NCBI GenBank assembly: GCA_031431235.1
Contig: JANPDA010000047.1
Coordinates: 1 to 18,555, forward strand
DNA length: 18,555 nt
DNA from: JANNSW01 sp031431235
GTDB lineage: Bacteria > Pseudomonadota > Alphaproteobacteria > Rhizobiales > Hyphomicrobiaceae
Direction: 5' to 3'
Below the pieces are notes generated by a model. That model was not told the DNA's origin, did not search any database, and worked only from the letters and a program-made list of their open reading frames with translations. Below, in pieces: positions 7,734 to 15,857 of the stretch (the first letter of the stretch is position 1; every line of letters begins with the position of its first letter). Both the position numbers and the translations under genes were made by a program.

Positions 7734-9374
7734 CTAATGTGGCAACGCAACAGCCGCCTTCGGTAGCGGCGGCTTGCCCAGAATCATATCGGCCGCCTTT
7801 TCCGCGATCATGATCGTGGTCGCGTTGGTGTTGGCGCTGATGATGCTCGGCATGACGGAAGCGTCAACCACGCGCAGGCCCTCGATGCCGTGCACGCGAA
7901 GCTCGGGGTCGACGACCGCCATCTTGTCCGTGCCCATCTTGCAGGTGCCGATCAGATGGAAGTCGCCTTCGACGTGGCCGCGCAGAAAGGCGTCGATCTC
8001 CGCAGCGGAAGCAACGCCGGGCCCGGGCTCGATCTCCTTGACCCCGTATTTCGCGTAGGCCGGCTGGGCGGCGACGCGGCGTCCGATCTCGATCGACTGG
8101 TGGAGGAGGTGGCGGTCATGGTCGGTCGCAAGGAAGCCCGAGAGGATGCGGGGCGGCGCGGCGGGGTCGGATGACCTGAGCTTGACCCAGCCGCCCTTCT
8201 CGACGCGCGTCGCGCCGATGCACATGGTGAAGCCGTGCACGTCCGGGCTGATGCTGCCATCGCGATTGGCAACGAAGGCGAGATACTGGATCTCGATGTC
8301 GGGGTGGGGCACGGCGGGGTCAGTGCGCACGAGTGCGCAGGTCTCCACATTGTTCGAGGCGCCGGGTCCCGTGTGCGTCGCCATCCATCGTGCGCCCGCG
8401 TAGAGCATGCGGTCCTTGCGCAGGTAACGGCTCATGGAAACAGGCTTGTCGATCAGGAACTTCATGTAGGCGACCGGGTGGTCCTGCAGGTTCTGGCCGA
8501 CGCCCGGCAGGTTTGACACGCACTTGATGCCGTGCTCTCGCAGATGCGCCGCCGGGCCGATGCCGGAGTGCATGAGGAGTTGCGGCGAGTTGGTGGAGCC
8601 GCCCGACAGGATCGTCTCGTGGCGGGCGCGGGCCGATATCGTCTGGTTGCCGCGCCGAAAGGTAACGCCGCCGATGCGGTTGCCTTCGACGAGGAGCCCT
8701 TGGGCCAGCGAGCGATCCGAAATGGTCAGGTTCGGGCGGCCGCGGTTGGCGCGGATGTAGGCATGCGCGGTGGAAGCTCGCTCGCCGCCGTGAACGTTCA
8801 TCTGGAAGGCGCCGAAGCCCTCCTGCTGCTCGCCGTTGATGTCGTCGGTGACCGGGTAGCCGGCCTGCCGCCCCGCCTCGATGAAGGGCTCGTAGAGCTC
8901 GCAGGCGTAGTCGCCCTTGCGGACATGAACGGGGCCGCTGCCGCCGCGATAGATCGACTCGCCGCCCTGCCAGGTCTCGAGCCTCTTGAAGTAGGGCAGC
9001 ACCTCCCGCCAGGACCAGCCGGCGGCACCCTCGCGCACCCAGCGCTCGAAATCGAGTGCATGCCCCCTGATGAAGCACACGCCATTGATGGATGAGGAGC
9101 CGCCCAGCACCTTGCCGCGCGGCTGGAAAATGCGGCGATCGTTCAGCGTCGGCTCGGGCTCGCCCTCGTACATCCAATTGAACTTGGCATTGCGCCAGAC
9201 ATTGCCGAAGGCGGCGGGCATCTCGATCTTCCAGTAGTCGAGCAGATTGCCGCGGCTCAGTCCCGCCTCGATGAGCAGAACCGAAATCGATGGGTCCTCG
9301 GTCAGCCGCGCGGCGAGCGTGCAGCCGGCGGACCCGCCGCCGACGATGATGTAGTCGTACTCGGTTGCCGGCAT
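7734..9374 (-). CDS. Choline dehydrogenase-like GMC oxidoreductase
   Basis: The 546-residue protein matches the BetA/alcohol dehydrogenase branch of GMC flavoproteins. YDYIIVGGGSAGCTLAARL (residues 6-24) binds the ADP part of FAD, PRGKVLGGSSSINGV (from about 85) is GMC signature 1, and GGSTNSPQLLMHSGIGP is signature 2. The catalytic pair is His473 in DFHLIGTCKMG and an Asn at 515 or 517 in SANTNATT. It should oxidise a primary alcohol, probably of an amine-bearing substrate given its operon, and pass electrons to the respiratory chain or oxygen. It has no signal peptide. It is the last gene of the leftward transport operon, 33 bases after the ATPase gene. Choline itself is only one possible substrate, since this branch also takes other alcohols. 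Confidence 0.9.
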   Translation of the reverse strand: MPATEYDYIIVGGGSAGCTLAARLTEDPSISVLLIEAGLSRGNLLDYWKIEMPAAFGNVWRNAKFNWMYEGEPEPTLNDRRIFQPRGKVLGGSSSINGVCFIRGHALDFERWVREGAAGWSWREVLPYFKRLETWQGGESIYRGGSGPVHVRKGDYACELYEPFIEAGRQAGYPVTDDINGEQQEGFGAFQMNVHGGERASTAHAYIRANRGRPNLTISDRSLAQGLLVEGNRIGGVTFRRGNQTISARARHETILSGGSTNSPQLLMHSGIGPAAHLREHGIKCVSNLPGVGQNLQDHPVAYMKFLIDKPVSMSRYLRKDRMLYAGARWMATHTGPGASNNVETCALVRTDPAVPHPDIEIQYLAFVANRDGSISPDVHGFTMCIGATRVEKGGWVKLRSSDPAAPPRILSGFLATDHDRHLLHQSIEIGRRVAAQPAYAKYGVKEIEPGPGVASAAEIDAFLRGHVEGDFHLIGTCKMGTDKMAVVDPELRVHGIEGLRVVDASVMPSIISANTNATTIMIAEKAADMILGKPPLPKAAVALPH

Positions 9375-9407
9375 GTCTGGATTCCCCTGAAATAGCCGTT
9401 GCTGCGC

Positions 9408-10484
9408 TCATCCCTCGAGGACGACATTCGCCTCGACCGGCCAACTTGCGCGGACAGGAGCGTGCGCCTGGAACCGGAGGCCCGCAACCGTGCGCGCTTC
9501 CTGGCACCTGAGGGTTTGCCCGTTTTCCAGCGTGACCCAATAGACGATTCGGTTGCCGATGAAGGCGAGATCGCGGACTTTGCCGCGGAACGAGGGCCCG
9601 GGCGGCGCTACCCCATCGGCGCTCAGGACAATCGTCTCCGGCCGCACCGACAGCGTGACCTCGTTGCCGGCCGCAAGTCCCTTCGCCGGGACGTCGACGG
9701 CGCCGATGCCGATGTCGCAGCGGGCGACCATGCCATTGACGGATACCACACGGGCCGGCAGCAGATTGGTGTCGCCCAGGAACTGTGCTGCAAACAGGCT
9801 GTCGGGGGCTGCATACATCGACTCGGGCGAGCCGATCTGCTCGATGCGCCCCTGGTTCATCAGCACGATGCGGTCCGAGAGCATCATCGCCTCGTCCTGG
9901 TCATGGGTCACATAGATGAAGGTGGTGCCCGTCTCGGTATGGATGCGCTTGAGCTCGGTCACCATGTGTTGCCGGATCTTCAGGTCGAGAGCGGCGAGTG
10001 GCTCGTCGAGCAGCAGCACGGCCGGCCGGTTGACGAGGGCGCGCGCCAGCGCCACGCGCTGGGCCTGGCCACCGCTCAGCTGATTGATCCACCTGTCGGA
10101 AAGATCCTGCATCTGCACCAGCTCGAGGATCTTGCGGACCGAGGTCCTGATCTCGGCCGCGGGCAGCCGTTTCAACCGCAGGCCGAAGGCGATGTTGTCG
10201 AACACATCCAGATGCGGGAACAGCGCATAGCGCTGGAACACCATGTTCACTGGTCGGCGCTCCGGCGGCACGCCAACCATGTCCGCGCCGTCGATCAGGA
10301 TCCTGCCGGTCGAGGGTTGCTCAAACCCAGCAACGATCCGCATCAGGGTCGTCTTGCCGCAACCGCTCGGACCCAGCAGTGTCAGGATCTCGCCATGACG
10401 CACGTCGAGGTTGATCTCGTGCAGAGCGCGGAAGGCCCCGAAGGATTTGGTGATGCGGTCGAGCTGCACAATCGCTTGGGTCAT
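9408..10484 (-). CDS. ABC transporter ATP-binding protein, polyamine (PotA) type
   Basis: The 358-residue protein has Walker A GPSGCGKTT (38-46), the Q-loop Gln84, the signature LSGGQAQRVALARAL (136-150), Walker B VLLLDEPLAALD (156-167) and the switch His194 in YVTHDQDEAM. A TOBE-like C-terminal part follows from about residue 240. This length and layout are those of PotA/FbpC-type importer ATPases. It would power uptake through the two permeases encoded just upstream. Its ATG overlaps the TGA stop of the second permease gene (ATGA, 10481-10484), so the two are translationally coupled. Confidence 0.93.
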   Translation of the reverse strand: MTQAIVQLDRITKSFGAFRALHEINLDVRHGEILTLLGPSGCGKTTLMRIVAGFEQPSTGRILIDGADMVGVPPERRPVNMVFQRYALFPHLDVFDNIAFGLRLKRLPAAEIRTSVRKILELVQMQDLSDRWINQLSGGQAQRVALARALVNRPAVLLLDEPLAALDLKIRQHMVTELKRIHTETGTTFIYVTHDQDEAMMLSDRIVLMNQGRIEQIGSPESMYAAPDSLFAAQFLGDTNLLPARVVSVNGMVARCDIGIGAVDVPAKGLAAGNEVTLSVRPETIVLSADGVAPPGPSFRGKVRDLAFIGNRIVYWVTLENGQTLRCQEARTVAGLRFQAHAPVRASWPVEANVVLEG

Positions 10485-11284
10485 GCGCCAGCACCGTCGT
10501 TGAATGCCTTCCGGCGGTCAAGCTTCCGGCGGCGGTGCAGCCAACCCGCCAGCGCGAACGAGACGATCAGCAGCATCACGCAGGACAGGGCCAGCACCGA
10601 AGCCGCATTGATCGCGGGTGTCATCGCTTGGCGCATCATCGACCAGACCGCGATGGGCAGCGTCGTCTCCGAGCCGCTCGCAAAGATCGTCACGATCACC
10701 TCGTCGAAGGAGATGGCGAAGGAGAGGATCGCCGCGCCGATCAGCGTCGGGGCAATGATCGGCAGCGTCACCAGCCGGAAGCTGTCCCAGGCCGAGGCGC
10801 CGAGATCGCGCGCCGCCTCCTCGAGCGACAGGTCGAAGTACTCGAGCCTCGAGCGGCTCGCCTCGATGAAGAACGGCAGGCTGATCAGCACGTGCGCGAG
10901 CGCGACCGTCACGAGCGAGCGATTGATACCCAGCTGTGAGAACAGCGTGAGGAGCGAGATGCCGATGAAAAGGCCCGGCAGTGCCACCGGTGCGAAGGTG
11001 ATGGTGCCGAAGGCGCTTTTTGCCCAGCCCTGAAGCCGGGCGAGTGCGAGCGCCGCCATCGAGCCGATGACGGTCGTGATGATCGTGCTCGACACCGCGA
11101 CGATGATGCTTCGGCGCATGGATTCGACGAGGACATGATTCTCGAAGAATTTCTCGTACCAGATGATGCTCAACCCCTGCATGGGGAAGTACTGGGCCGG
11201 AGTCGAGTGGAAGCTGAAAAGCACGATCAGGAACAGGGGGCCGAAGAGGACCGCGACGTAGAGCCAGACGTAAGCGCGCAGCAC
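10481..11284 (-). CDS. ABC transporter permease, PotC type
   Basis: The protein has 267 residues with about six membrane segments. The first follows the start directly (VWLYVAVLFGPLFLIVLFSF). The cytoplasmic EAA loop that docks to the ATPase reads LEEAARDLGASAWDSFRLVTLP (about residues 153-174), followed by SFAISFDEVIV, typical of PotC. It starts with GTG at 11284, eight bases after AGGAGG, and lies 13 bases after the stop of the first permease gene. It forms the inner-membrane channel together with that permease. Confidence 0.9.
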   Translation of the reverse strand: MLRAYVWLYVAVLFGPLFLIVLFSFHSTPAQYFPMQGLSIIWYEKFFENHVLVESMRRSIIVAVSSTIITTVIGSMAALALARLQGWAKSAFGTITFAPVALPGLFIGISLLTLFSQLGINRSLVTVALAHVLISLPFFIEASRSRLEYFDLSLEEAARDLGASAWDSFRLVTLPIIAPTLIGAAILSFAISFDEVIVTIFASGSETTLPIAVWSMMRQAMTPAINAASVLALSCVMLLIVSFALAGWLHRRRKLDRRKAFNDGAGA

Positions 11285-11297
11285 GGGTGCCCCCTCC

Positions 11298-12170
11298 TCA
11301 GTGGTACCGCCGGTTGGGCGCGAGTCCGAGTGCGCGCAACAGCAGGACGACCGCCAGGTAGATCAGGGTGAACACGGCAAAGCAGATGAAAGCCATCGCC
11401 GCGCCGAAGGGCCAGTTGCCGGTCTGGCGGAACTGGTTCGAGATCAGCAAGCCGACCGTCATGCTGCTGGTGCCGCCGAGGACCTGCGGCGCCACGTAGT
11501 CGCCGGAGGCGAGCACGAGAGTGAACATGAAGGCGCTGACGAGCCCTCGATGGATCATCGGGATCGTCACCTTGACGAGAGTTGCGAGGGAACTCGCGCC
11601 GAGGTCGCGGGCTGCTTCGAGATAGTCGGTGCGTACGTCGCGCAGCGCGGACAGCAGCATCAGCAGCGTCAGCGGCAGGTAGATGTGGACGAGAGCGATC
11701 ACGACGGCGACGGGGTTGTAAAGGATGAACTCGAGCGGCTGTGCGATCAGGCCCAGCTGCTCGAGTGTCGAGTTCACGAAGCCATTCGAGCCCAGGATCA
11801 TGCGCCACGCGTAGATGCGCACGAGGTAGCTCGTGATCCACGAGGCGATGATCAGATAGAGTAGCGAGTTGTTCCGTGTCCGGTAGACGATGTACCAGGC
11901 GACCGGGAAGCTCGCGAGCACCGACAGCAAGGCCGTCGCCAGGCCGATCTCGAGGCTCAGGCCCACGACGCGCCAGAAGCCGGCACTGGTCAGGGCCCGC
12001 CAGTAGTTGTCGAGGATGAAGTCCGGGATCGGGACGAAGGCTTTCGAGCGGTAGAAGCTGAAGACGAAGAGGAGGATCGTGGGCGCAACGAAGAAGCAGA
12101 TCATATAGAGGAATGCCGGGGCGGCCAGCATCAGCCCCGTTCGCTCGCGTGAGGTCATCGACTGAGCCAT
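11298..12170 (-). CDS. ABC transporter permease, PotB type
   Basis: The protein has 290 residues and about six predicted membrane segments, starting with LMLAAPAFLYMICFFVAPTILLFVFSF. The EAA loop is LEAARDLGASSLATLVKVTIP, followed by SAFMFTLVLASGDYVAPQVLGG, a stretch characteristic of PotB/PotH permeases. The ATG at 12170 has GGAG five bases upstream; an in-frame Met four codons later is less well placed. It sits 99 bases after the binding-protein gene in the same operon. Confidence 0.9.
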   Translation of the reverse strand: MAQSMTSRERTGLMLAAPAFLYMICFFVAPTILLFVFSFYRSKAFVPIPDFILDNYWRALTSAGFWRVVGLSLEIGLATALLSVLASFPVAWYIVYRTRNNSLLYLIIASWITSYLVRIYAWRMILGSNGFVNSTLEQLGLIAQPLEFILYNPVAVVIALVHIYLPLTLLMLLSALRDVRTDYLEAARDLGASSLATLVKVTIPMIHRGLVSAFMFTLVLASGDYVAPQVLGGTSSMTVGLLISNQFRQTGNWPFGAAMAFICFAVFTLIYLAVVLLLRALGLAPNRRYH

Positions 12171-12269
12171 GCTCGCTCCAAATGCGGCAGCGCTGCGGGC
12201 AGCCGAAACCGCCAGCCCGCAGCGCCATCATGCACGTGGCGTTGGATCGCTTCCAGCTCCGCCCGACGC

Positions 12270-13448
12270 TCAGATCCCCGACTTCAATCCCTCGTAGGCC
12301 TGGACCCACTCGTCGTAGGTCGCAAACTCGGTCGACTCGCGCGGCGGGATGCCCTTGAGCGGCGTGTTCTTGAGGTCCTCGTCGAGCGTGGCATAGCTGT
12401 AGAGCGCCTTGGTCTCGGCATCCATCTTCTCGACGGCCTTCCGGCTGGGCGTGCCGCAGATCGTGTGCTTGGACAGGAACGCCTGCGGTTCCGCACCCAT
12501 CGCCTCGTTGATGAAGGCATGGGCCGTCTCCACGTTCTGCGAGGAGGTCGGGATGCAGAGCGCGTCACACCACAGGAAGGCGCCCTCCTTGGGGATGACA
12601 TAGTCGCACTGGCCGCCCTGCCGCTTGACGTTGGCAACGCTGTCGGTGCCGCACGTCAGGCACGCCCAGGCGTCACCCGAGGTGATGAGGGAGACGATGT
12701 CGCCGTTCGAGGCGGCGAAGGTCTTGGCCTGGTCGCGGTACAGCTTGGCGTTCTCGAAAATCTTCTTCAGCTCGTCCTTGCTGACATTCGGATAGGTGTC
12801 GACGCCAGCGAGCACGGAGAAGGTCGGCCAGGTGCCGGTGTTGTCGTCGGAGATGACGATCTTGCCCTTGTACTCGGGCTTCAGGAGATCGGTGTAGGAC
12901 GTCGGCTTCGGCATCTTGCTCGGATCGAAGATCGTGGTGACCAGGCCCCAGCAGAACGGGATGGCCCACTGATTGCCGTCCCAGAACCAGCGCTCCTTCT
13001 GGTAGAAGGCATCGAAAATCCCATCCTTGCTGTAGTTCGGGATCTTCGACATATCGAGCTTGTTCAGGATCTTCAGCTCTTCGGCGTAGAATTTGTTGTA
13101 GGCCTGGTTGTAGGACGTCACGTCGAGCCGCACCGGGCTGCCGCCAATGAGCTTGGACTGCACGTCGTCCTGGGTCGCCATCGACGAGTTGGTGACCTTG
13201 ACGCCGTTCTTGGTCGCCCAGTCCTTGGTCGGCACGATCATGTCGAAGCCTTCCCAGGTGAGCGTGATGATCTCGCCGGTGACATCCGCACGCGCTGCAC
13301 CCGGAATGAAGGGCGCGAGCACGGCGCCTGCAGCCGCGGCCGCGCCACCCTGCAGCAGGTGTCGGCGGTTGAGCCTCGCCAGCGATGCGAAATCACCGTC
13401 GGCCGCCGCCTTGATCTCCTCGTGCGTCCAGGTCCTTCTGTTCGTCAT
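12270..13448 (-). CDS. Periplasmic solute-binding protein, PotD/PotF type, Tat-exported
   Basis: The 392-residue protein begins with a Tat signal peptide (NRRHLLQGGAAAAAG, twin Arg near residues 27-28) and a probable cleavage site after IPGAARA near residue 55. The mature part has ITLTWEGFD and the alternating two-domain layout of family-1 binding proteins for spermidine/putrescine-like solutes (YTDLLKPEYKGKIVISD, then EAHAF-type text as VETAHAFINEAM). The mature protein contains seven cysteines, many for this family. It should capture the solute for the adjacent PotB/PotC/PotA-type importer. The ATG at 13448 follows GGGAG by nine bases; the longer frame to 13562 would put codons over the predicted promoter and is rejected. 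The ligand is unknown: polyamine, betaine, opine or a related cation are all possible. Confidence 0.9.
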   Translation of the reverse strand: MTNRRTWTHEEIKAAADGDFASLARLNRRHLLQGGAAAAAGAVLAPFIPGAARADVTGEIITLTWEGFDMIVPTKDWATKNGVKVTNSSMATQDDVQSKLIGGSPVRLDVTSYNQAYNKFYAEELKILNKLDMSKIPNYSKDGIFDAFYQKERWFWDGNQWAIPFCWGLVTTIFDPSKMPKPTSYTDLLKPEYKGKIVISDDNTGTWPTFSVLAGVDTYPNVSKDELKKIFENAKLYRDQAKTFAASNGDIVSLITSGDAWACLTCGTDSVANVKRQGGQCDYVIPKEGAFLWCDALCIPTSSQNVETAHAFINEAMGAEPQAFLSKHTICGTPSRKAVEKMDAETKALYSYATLDEDLKNTPLKGIPPRESTEFATYDEWVQAYEGLKSGI

Positions 13449-13533
13449 GTGCGTCGTCTCCCTGTGTTGGTCCGTCGATCTCGTCCGAACGCATCGAGCA
13501 TTCCGCTGTCGCCGGTTTCGATTACATAATTCA

Positions 13534-13543
13534 ATCATATGAT
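13534..13543. promoter_or_regulatory. Palindrome ATCATATGAT, candidate GntR operator
   Basis: A perfect 10-bp palindrome overlaps the predicted -10 box of the transporter operon. It has the same TCATATGA core as the site at 6824-6833 and uses the same TATGAT -10 hexamer as the palindromic site at 14867-14878. FCD-type GntR proteins commonly bind short AT-rich palindromes over promoters. Confidence 0.45.
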
Positions 13544-13562
13544 GTCTGAGTGCGCTTGGCAA
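13534..13562 (-). promoter_or_regulatory. Predicted sigma70-type promoter for the binding protein-transporter operon
   Basis: On the minus strand TTGCCA (13562-13557) and TATGAT (13539-13534) are separated by 17 bases. They match 5 of 6 bases of the sigma70 consensus at each box. The transcript would start near 13527, about 80 bases before the binding-protein ATG. The -10 box is half of a palindrome, so a bound repressor would block the polymerase directly. Confidence 0.5.
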
Positions 13563-13580
13563 TGATACGGACGCGACAGC

Positions 13581-14798
13581 TCAGATGATCGCCTCCTCGA
13601 GGAACGGCCGCTTCGCCTGAACACGCTCGTAGCTCATCTCCGACAGGTCGAGCGTTCGGTAGGCCCCATAGATGACGAGCTCGCTGATCGCGCGCCCGAC
13701 GGCTGGCGACTGTTGCAGGCCGTGACCTGAGAAGCCATTGACGAAAATGAAGTTTCCGACCTCCGTGTGGGGGCCGATGATCGCATTGTAGTCGAGCGTG
13801 TTGTAGTCGTAATGGCACGACCAGTATCGCTGCAGCTTGATGGCGTCGAACTGGGGGATGCGGTTGAGGATGGTCGGCCAGACCCGCTCCTCGAAGTCCT
13901 CGTGCCGGGTCTCGTAGTCGTCGAGTGCCGCCTCGGGATCCTCGAGCGGTGCGTTGCCCGTGAGGTAGAACTGCCCCTCCGGGCGGCAGAACGAGCCGGT
14001 GATGTCGATCACATGGGGCATGCGGCCCTCGATTGGCCTGGCGCTGGAGAAGATGAAGAGGTCGCGCTTGCGCCGCTCGACCGGAATGTCGAGGCCCGCC
14101 ATGTTGGCGACGATCCGGCCGCGCCCGCCCGAGGCATTGACGAGGCTGCCGCAGCCGATCCGCTCGCCGGTCCGCAGCTTCACGGCCGTGACCCGGTTGC
14201 CATCGCGCTCCAGGCCCACGACCTCGTTGTCGACGTACTCCGCGCCCTGCTTCCTCGCCGCGTGCCGCAAGCCGTTCAGGAGCCCGATGTTGTCGAACCA
14301 GCCCTCGGCCTCGGTCGCCCAGCTGGCGCCGCCGAGGTCGTCGACGTTCGCCCAGGGAAAGCGCCGCTTGATCTCCGACGGCGGCAGGAACAGCGTGTGC
14401 GCTCCCAGGCTGCGCTGCAGCTCGGCCCTCGCCCGCGCGGTCTCGGCATGCTCGGGCCGCCAGCAATAGAGGAAGCCGTGCTCCTTGAAGGCAAGGTCGG
14501 GCGCGACCTCGTCGGGATAGTGCTTCTGCATCCGGCTCCGGAAGCCGCGGATGAAATCGACGCCGAACTGGCTGATGAGGATGTTGACGGGCTGGGAGAA
14601 CTGCTGGCGGATGCAGCTGGCGGCCCGCGCGGATGGAGCGTGATGGTAGGTGCTGTCGCGCTCGACGACCAGCACGCGGCCCCTGAAGTGGGGATTGTCG
14701 GTCAGCCAGTAGGCCGACGACGATCCCATCACCGCGCCGCCGACAATGACGACATCATAGCTGTCGCGGCTCGGGGCGGCGTGCTTTGTCGAGACCAT
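13581..14798 (-). CDS. FAD-dependent oxidoreductase, DAO family, FOXRED1-like
   Basis: The 405-residue protein has an N-terminal FAD motif YDVVIVGGAVMGSSSAYWL and a DAO-family flavin loop SARAASCIRQQFSQPVNI (residues about 54-71). The C-terminal part has SCHYDYNTLDYNAIIGPH and FVNGFSGHGLQQSPAVGRA, close to the pattern of FOXRED1 and bacterial relatives. This family oxidises C-N bonds of amino acids, N-methyl amines or similar compounds. It would fit a step that releases amine or methyl groups from the imported compound. I chose the ATG at 14798 because GGAGGG lies 10 bases upstream; a TTG at 14807 is too close to that site. It is divergent from gntR and is followed by the transporter operon in the same direction, after 132 bases that hold the operon's own promoter. 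Confidence 0.88.
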   Translation of the reverse strand: MVSTKHAAPSRDSYDVVIVGGAVMGSSSAYWLTDNPHFRGRVLVVERDSTYHHAPSARAASCIRQQFSQPVNILISQFGVDFIRGFRSRMQKHYPDEVAPDLAFKEHGFLYCWRPEHAETARARAELQRSLGAHTLFLPPSEIKRRFPWANVDDLGGASWATEAEGWFDNIGLLNGLRHAARKQGAEYVDNEVVGLERDGNRVTAVKLRTGERIGCGSLVNASGGRGRIVANMAGLDIPVERRKRDLFIFSSARPIEGRMPHVIDITGSFCRPEGQFYLTGNAPLEDPEAALDDYETRHEDFEERVWPTILNRIPQFDAIKLQRYWSCHYDYNTLDYNAIIGPHTEVGNFIFVNGFSGHGLQQSPAVGRAISELVIYGAYRTLDLSEMSYERVQAKRPFLEEAII

Positions 14799-14843
14799 GA
14801 GGCGCAATCCCTCCGTTCTTGCTGGCAGCGGATCGATGGTGCT

Positions 14844-14872
14844 TTGACCCGGCTGGGAAGCAGTGTTATGAT
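14844..14872 (+). promoter_or_regulatory. Predicted strong sigma70-type promoter for gntR
   Basis: TTGACC (14844-14849) and TATGAT (14867-14872), each matching 5 of 6 consensus bases, are separated by the ideal 17 bases. The transcript would start near 14880, leaving an untranslated leader of about 160 bases before the gntR ATG. The -10 box is the left half of a 12-bp palindrome, which suggests autoregulation. Confidence 0.55.
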
Positions 14873-14878
14873 ATCATA
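14867..14878. promoter_or_regulatory. Palindrome TATGATATCATA, candidate GntR operator
   Basis: A perfect 12-bp palindrome lies in the 240-base divergent region between the FAD oxidoreductase and gntR genes. It overlaps the predicted gntR -10 box. Because it is palindromic, it also offers a TATGAT hexamer leftward, though no good -35 box is seen there. Its half-sites are in the opposite order from those of the TCATATGA-core sites, so shared recognition is uncertain. Confidence 0.5.
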
Positions 14879-15038
14879 CAAATGAGCGTGCCATGGAATC
14901 CACGCTTTGCCAAGCGCAGAGGACGGCTTGCCCGCAGGCACCGATCATGCTCTTGAAATGGCCAATGCCCGGGAGGTTGGAAATCGTTCCGGCTGTCGTT
15001 TCGTGCGAGCTTCCGTCAGTGACTGAACAGGTGATCCG

Positions 15039-15857
15039 ATGAGGAAGAGCAATGCGGATACGAACCCACCCGCGGTGAAGCGGCCGTCCTACTCGACCGT
15101 GGTCGCCCAAGAGCTGAAGCAGTTGATCCGGCGCGACAAGTTGAAGGCGGGCAATCGCATCCCGACCGAGGCCGAGCTGTGCATCAAGTACGGGGTCAGC
15201 CGCACCGTCATACGTGAGGCTATCATCCGCCTGCGGTCCGAGGGCGTTCTGGTGGCGCGCCAGGGGATCGGCGTTTTCGTGGGTGAGGGGGAGGTCACCC
15301 GGTTCGAAGTCGATTGGAGTGCGATCCGGACACTGCCGAAAACGATCATGCTGATGGAGTTGCGCATGGCGGTCGAGGTGGAGGCCGCCGGGCTCTGTGC
15401 AACTCGACGAACGAAGACCGACGCGATCAATATCCGCCGGCATATGGAGAAAGTCGATTCCGAGCGGCAGGACCCCAAGTCCACCAACGTCTGGTACGAC
15501 TTCCGCTTCCACCTCGCGATCGCAAAGGGTTCGAAGAACCCGCACATCTATCAGCTACTCAGGCTGCTGGCGCCGGTCGTCATGCCGCGTGTGAAACTCA
15601 GCGCCATTGTCGACGATGCCTCGAAAGATTCTTACTACGGTATGATCCACGAGGAGCACGAGCGCATCGTCGTCGCCATCGAGAAGTCCGACGACGCAGG
15701 AGCTCGCGAGCGGATGCGTGCCCACATTGCGGCGGCGATCGCCCGCTTGCGCGCGCTGGCCGCCTCGCTTCCGGCGGAGCAGGCCTCGAGCGCCTATGAA
15801 GTGAGCCCAGACATGATTGCGAGCTTCGTCAGACGTGTCTCCGAGGAGACTTTCTAG
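15039..15857 (+). CDS. GntR-family transcriptional regulator, FadR/FCD type
   Basis: The 272-residue protein has an N-terminal winged helix (about residues 19-85) with PTEAELCIKYGVSRTVIREAIIRLRSEG as the recognition part. The FCD ligand domain (about 103-235) has the four metal-binding positions Asp154, His158, His207 and His229. Such proteins usually repress catabolic genes until an organic acid or related metabolite binds. Three candidate operators lie in the window, one over its own promoter. It starts with ATG at 15039 after a weak AGGTGA. The stop codon TAG is formed from TA plus the first G of the second repeat copy. Before insertion, the next gene would have begun 24 bases later, so the two were probably co-transcribed. 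Confidence 0.92.
   Translation: MRKSNADTNPPAVKRPSYSTVVAQELKQLIRRDKLKAGNRIPTEAELCIKYGVSRTVIREAIIRLRSEGVLVARQGIGVFVGEGEVTRFEVDWSAIRTLPKTIMLMELRMAVEVEAAGLCATRRTKTDAINIRRHMEKVDSERQDPKSTNVWYDFRFHLAIAKGSKNPHIYQLLRLLAPVVMPRVKLSAIVDDASKDSYYGMIHEEHERIVVAIEKSDDAGARERMRAHIAAAIARLRALAASLPAEQASSAYEVSPDMIASFVRRVSEETF

Noticed and set aside
9399..11033. 544-residue plus-strand open frame
   Set aside because: It is antisense to the ABC ATPase and permease genes, which have complete motifs and coupled starts and stops.
13449..13562. 38-codon N-terminal extension of the solute-binding protein
   Set aside because: It covers the predicted promoter and palindrome, places a long basic stretch before the Tat signal, and the ATG at 13448 has a good ribosome binding site.
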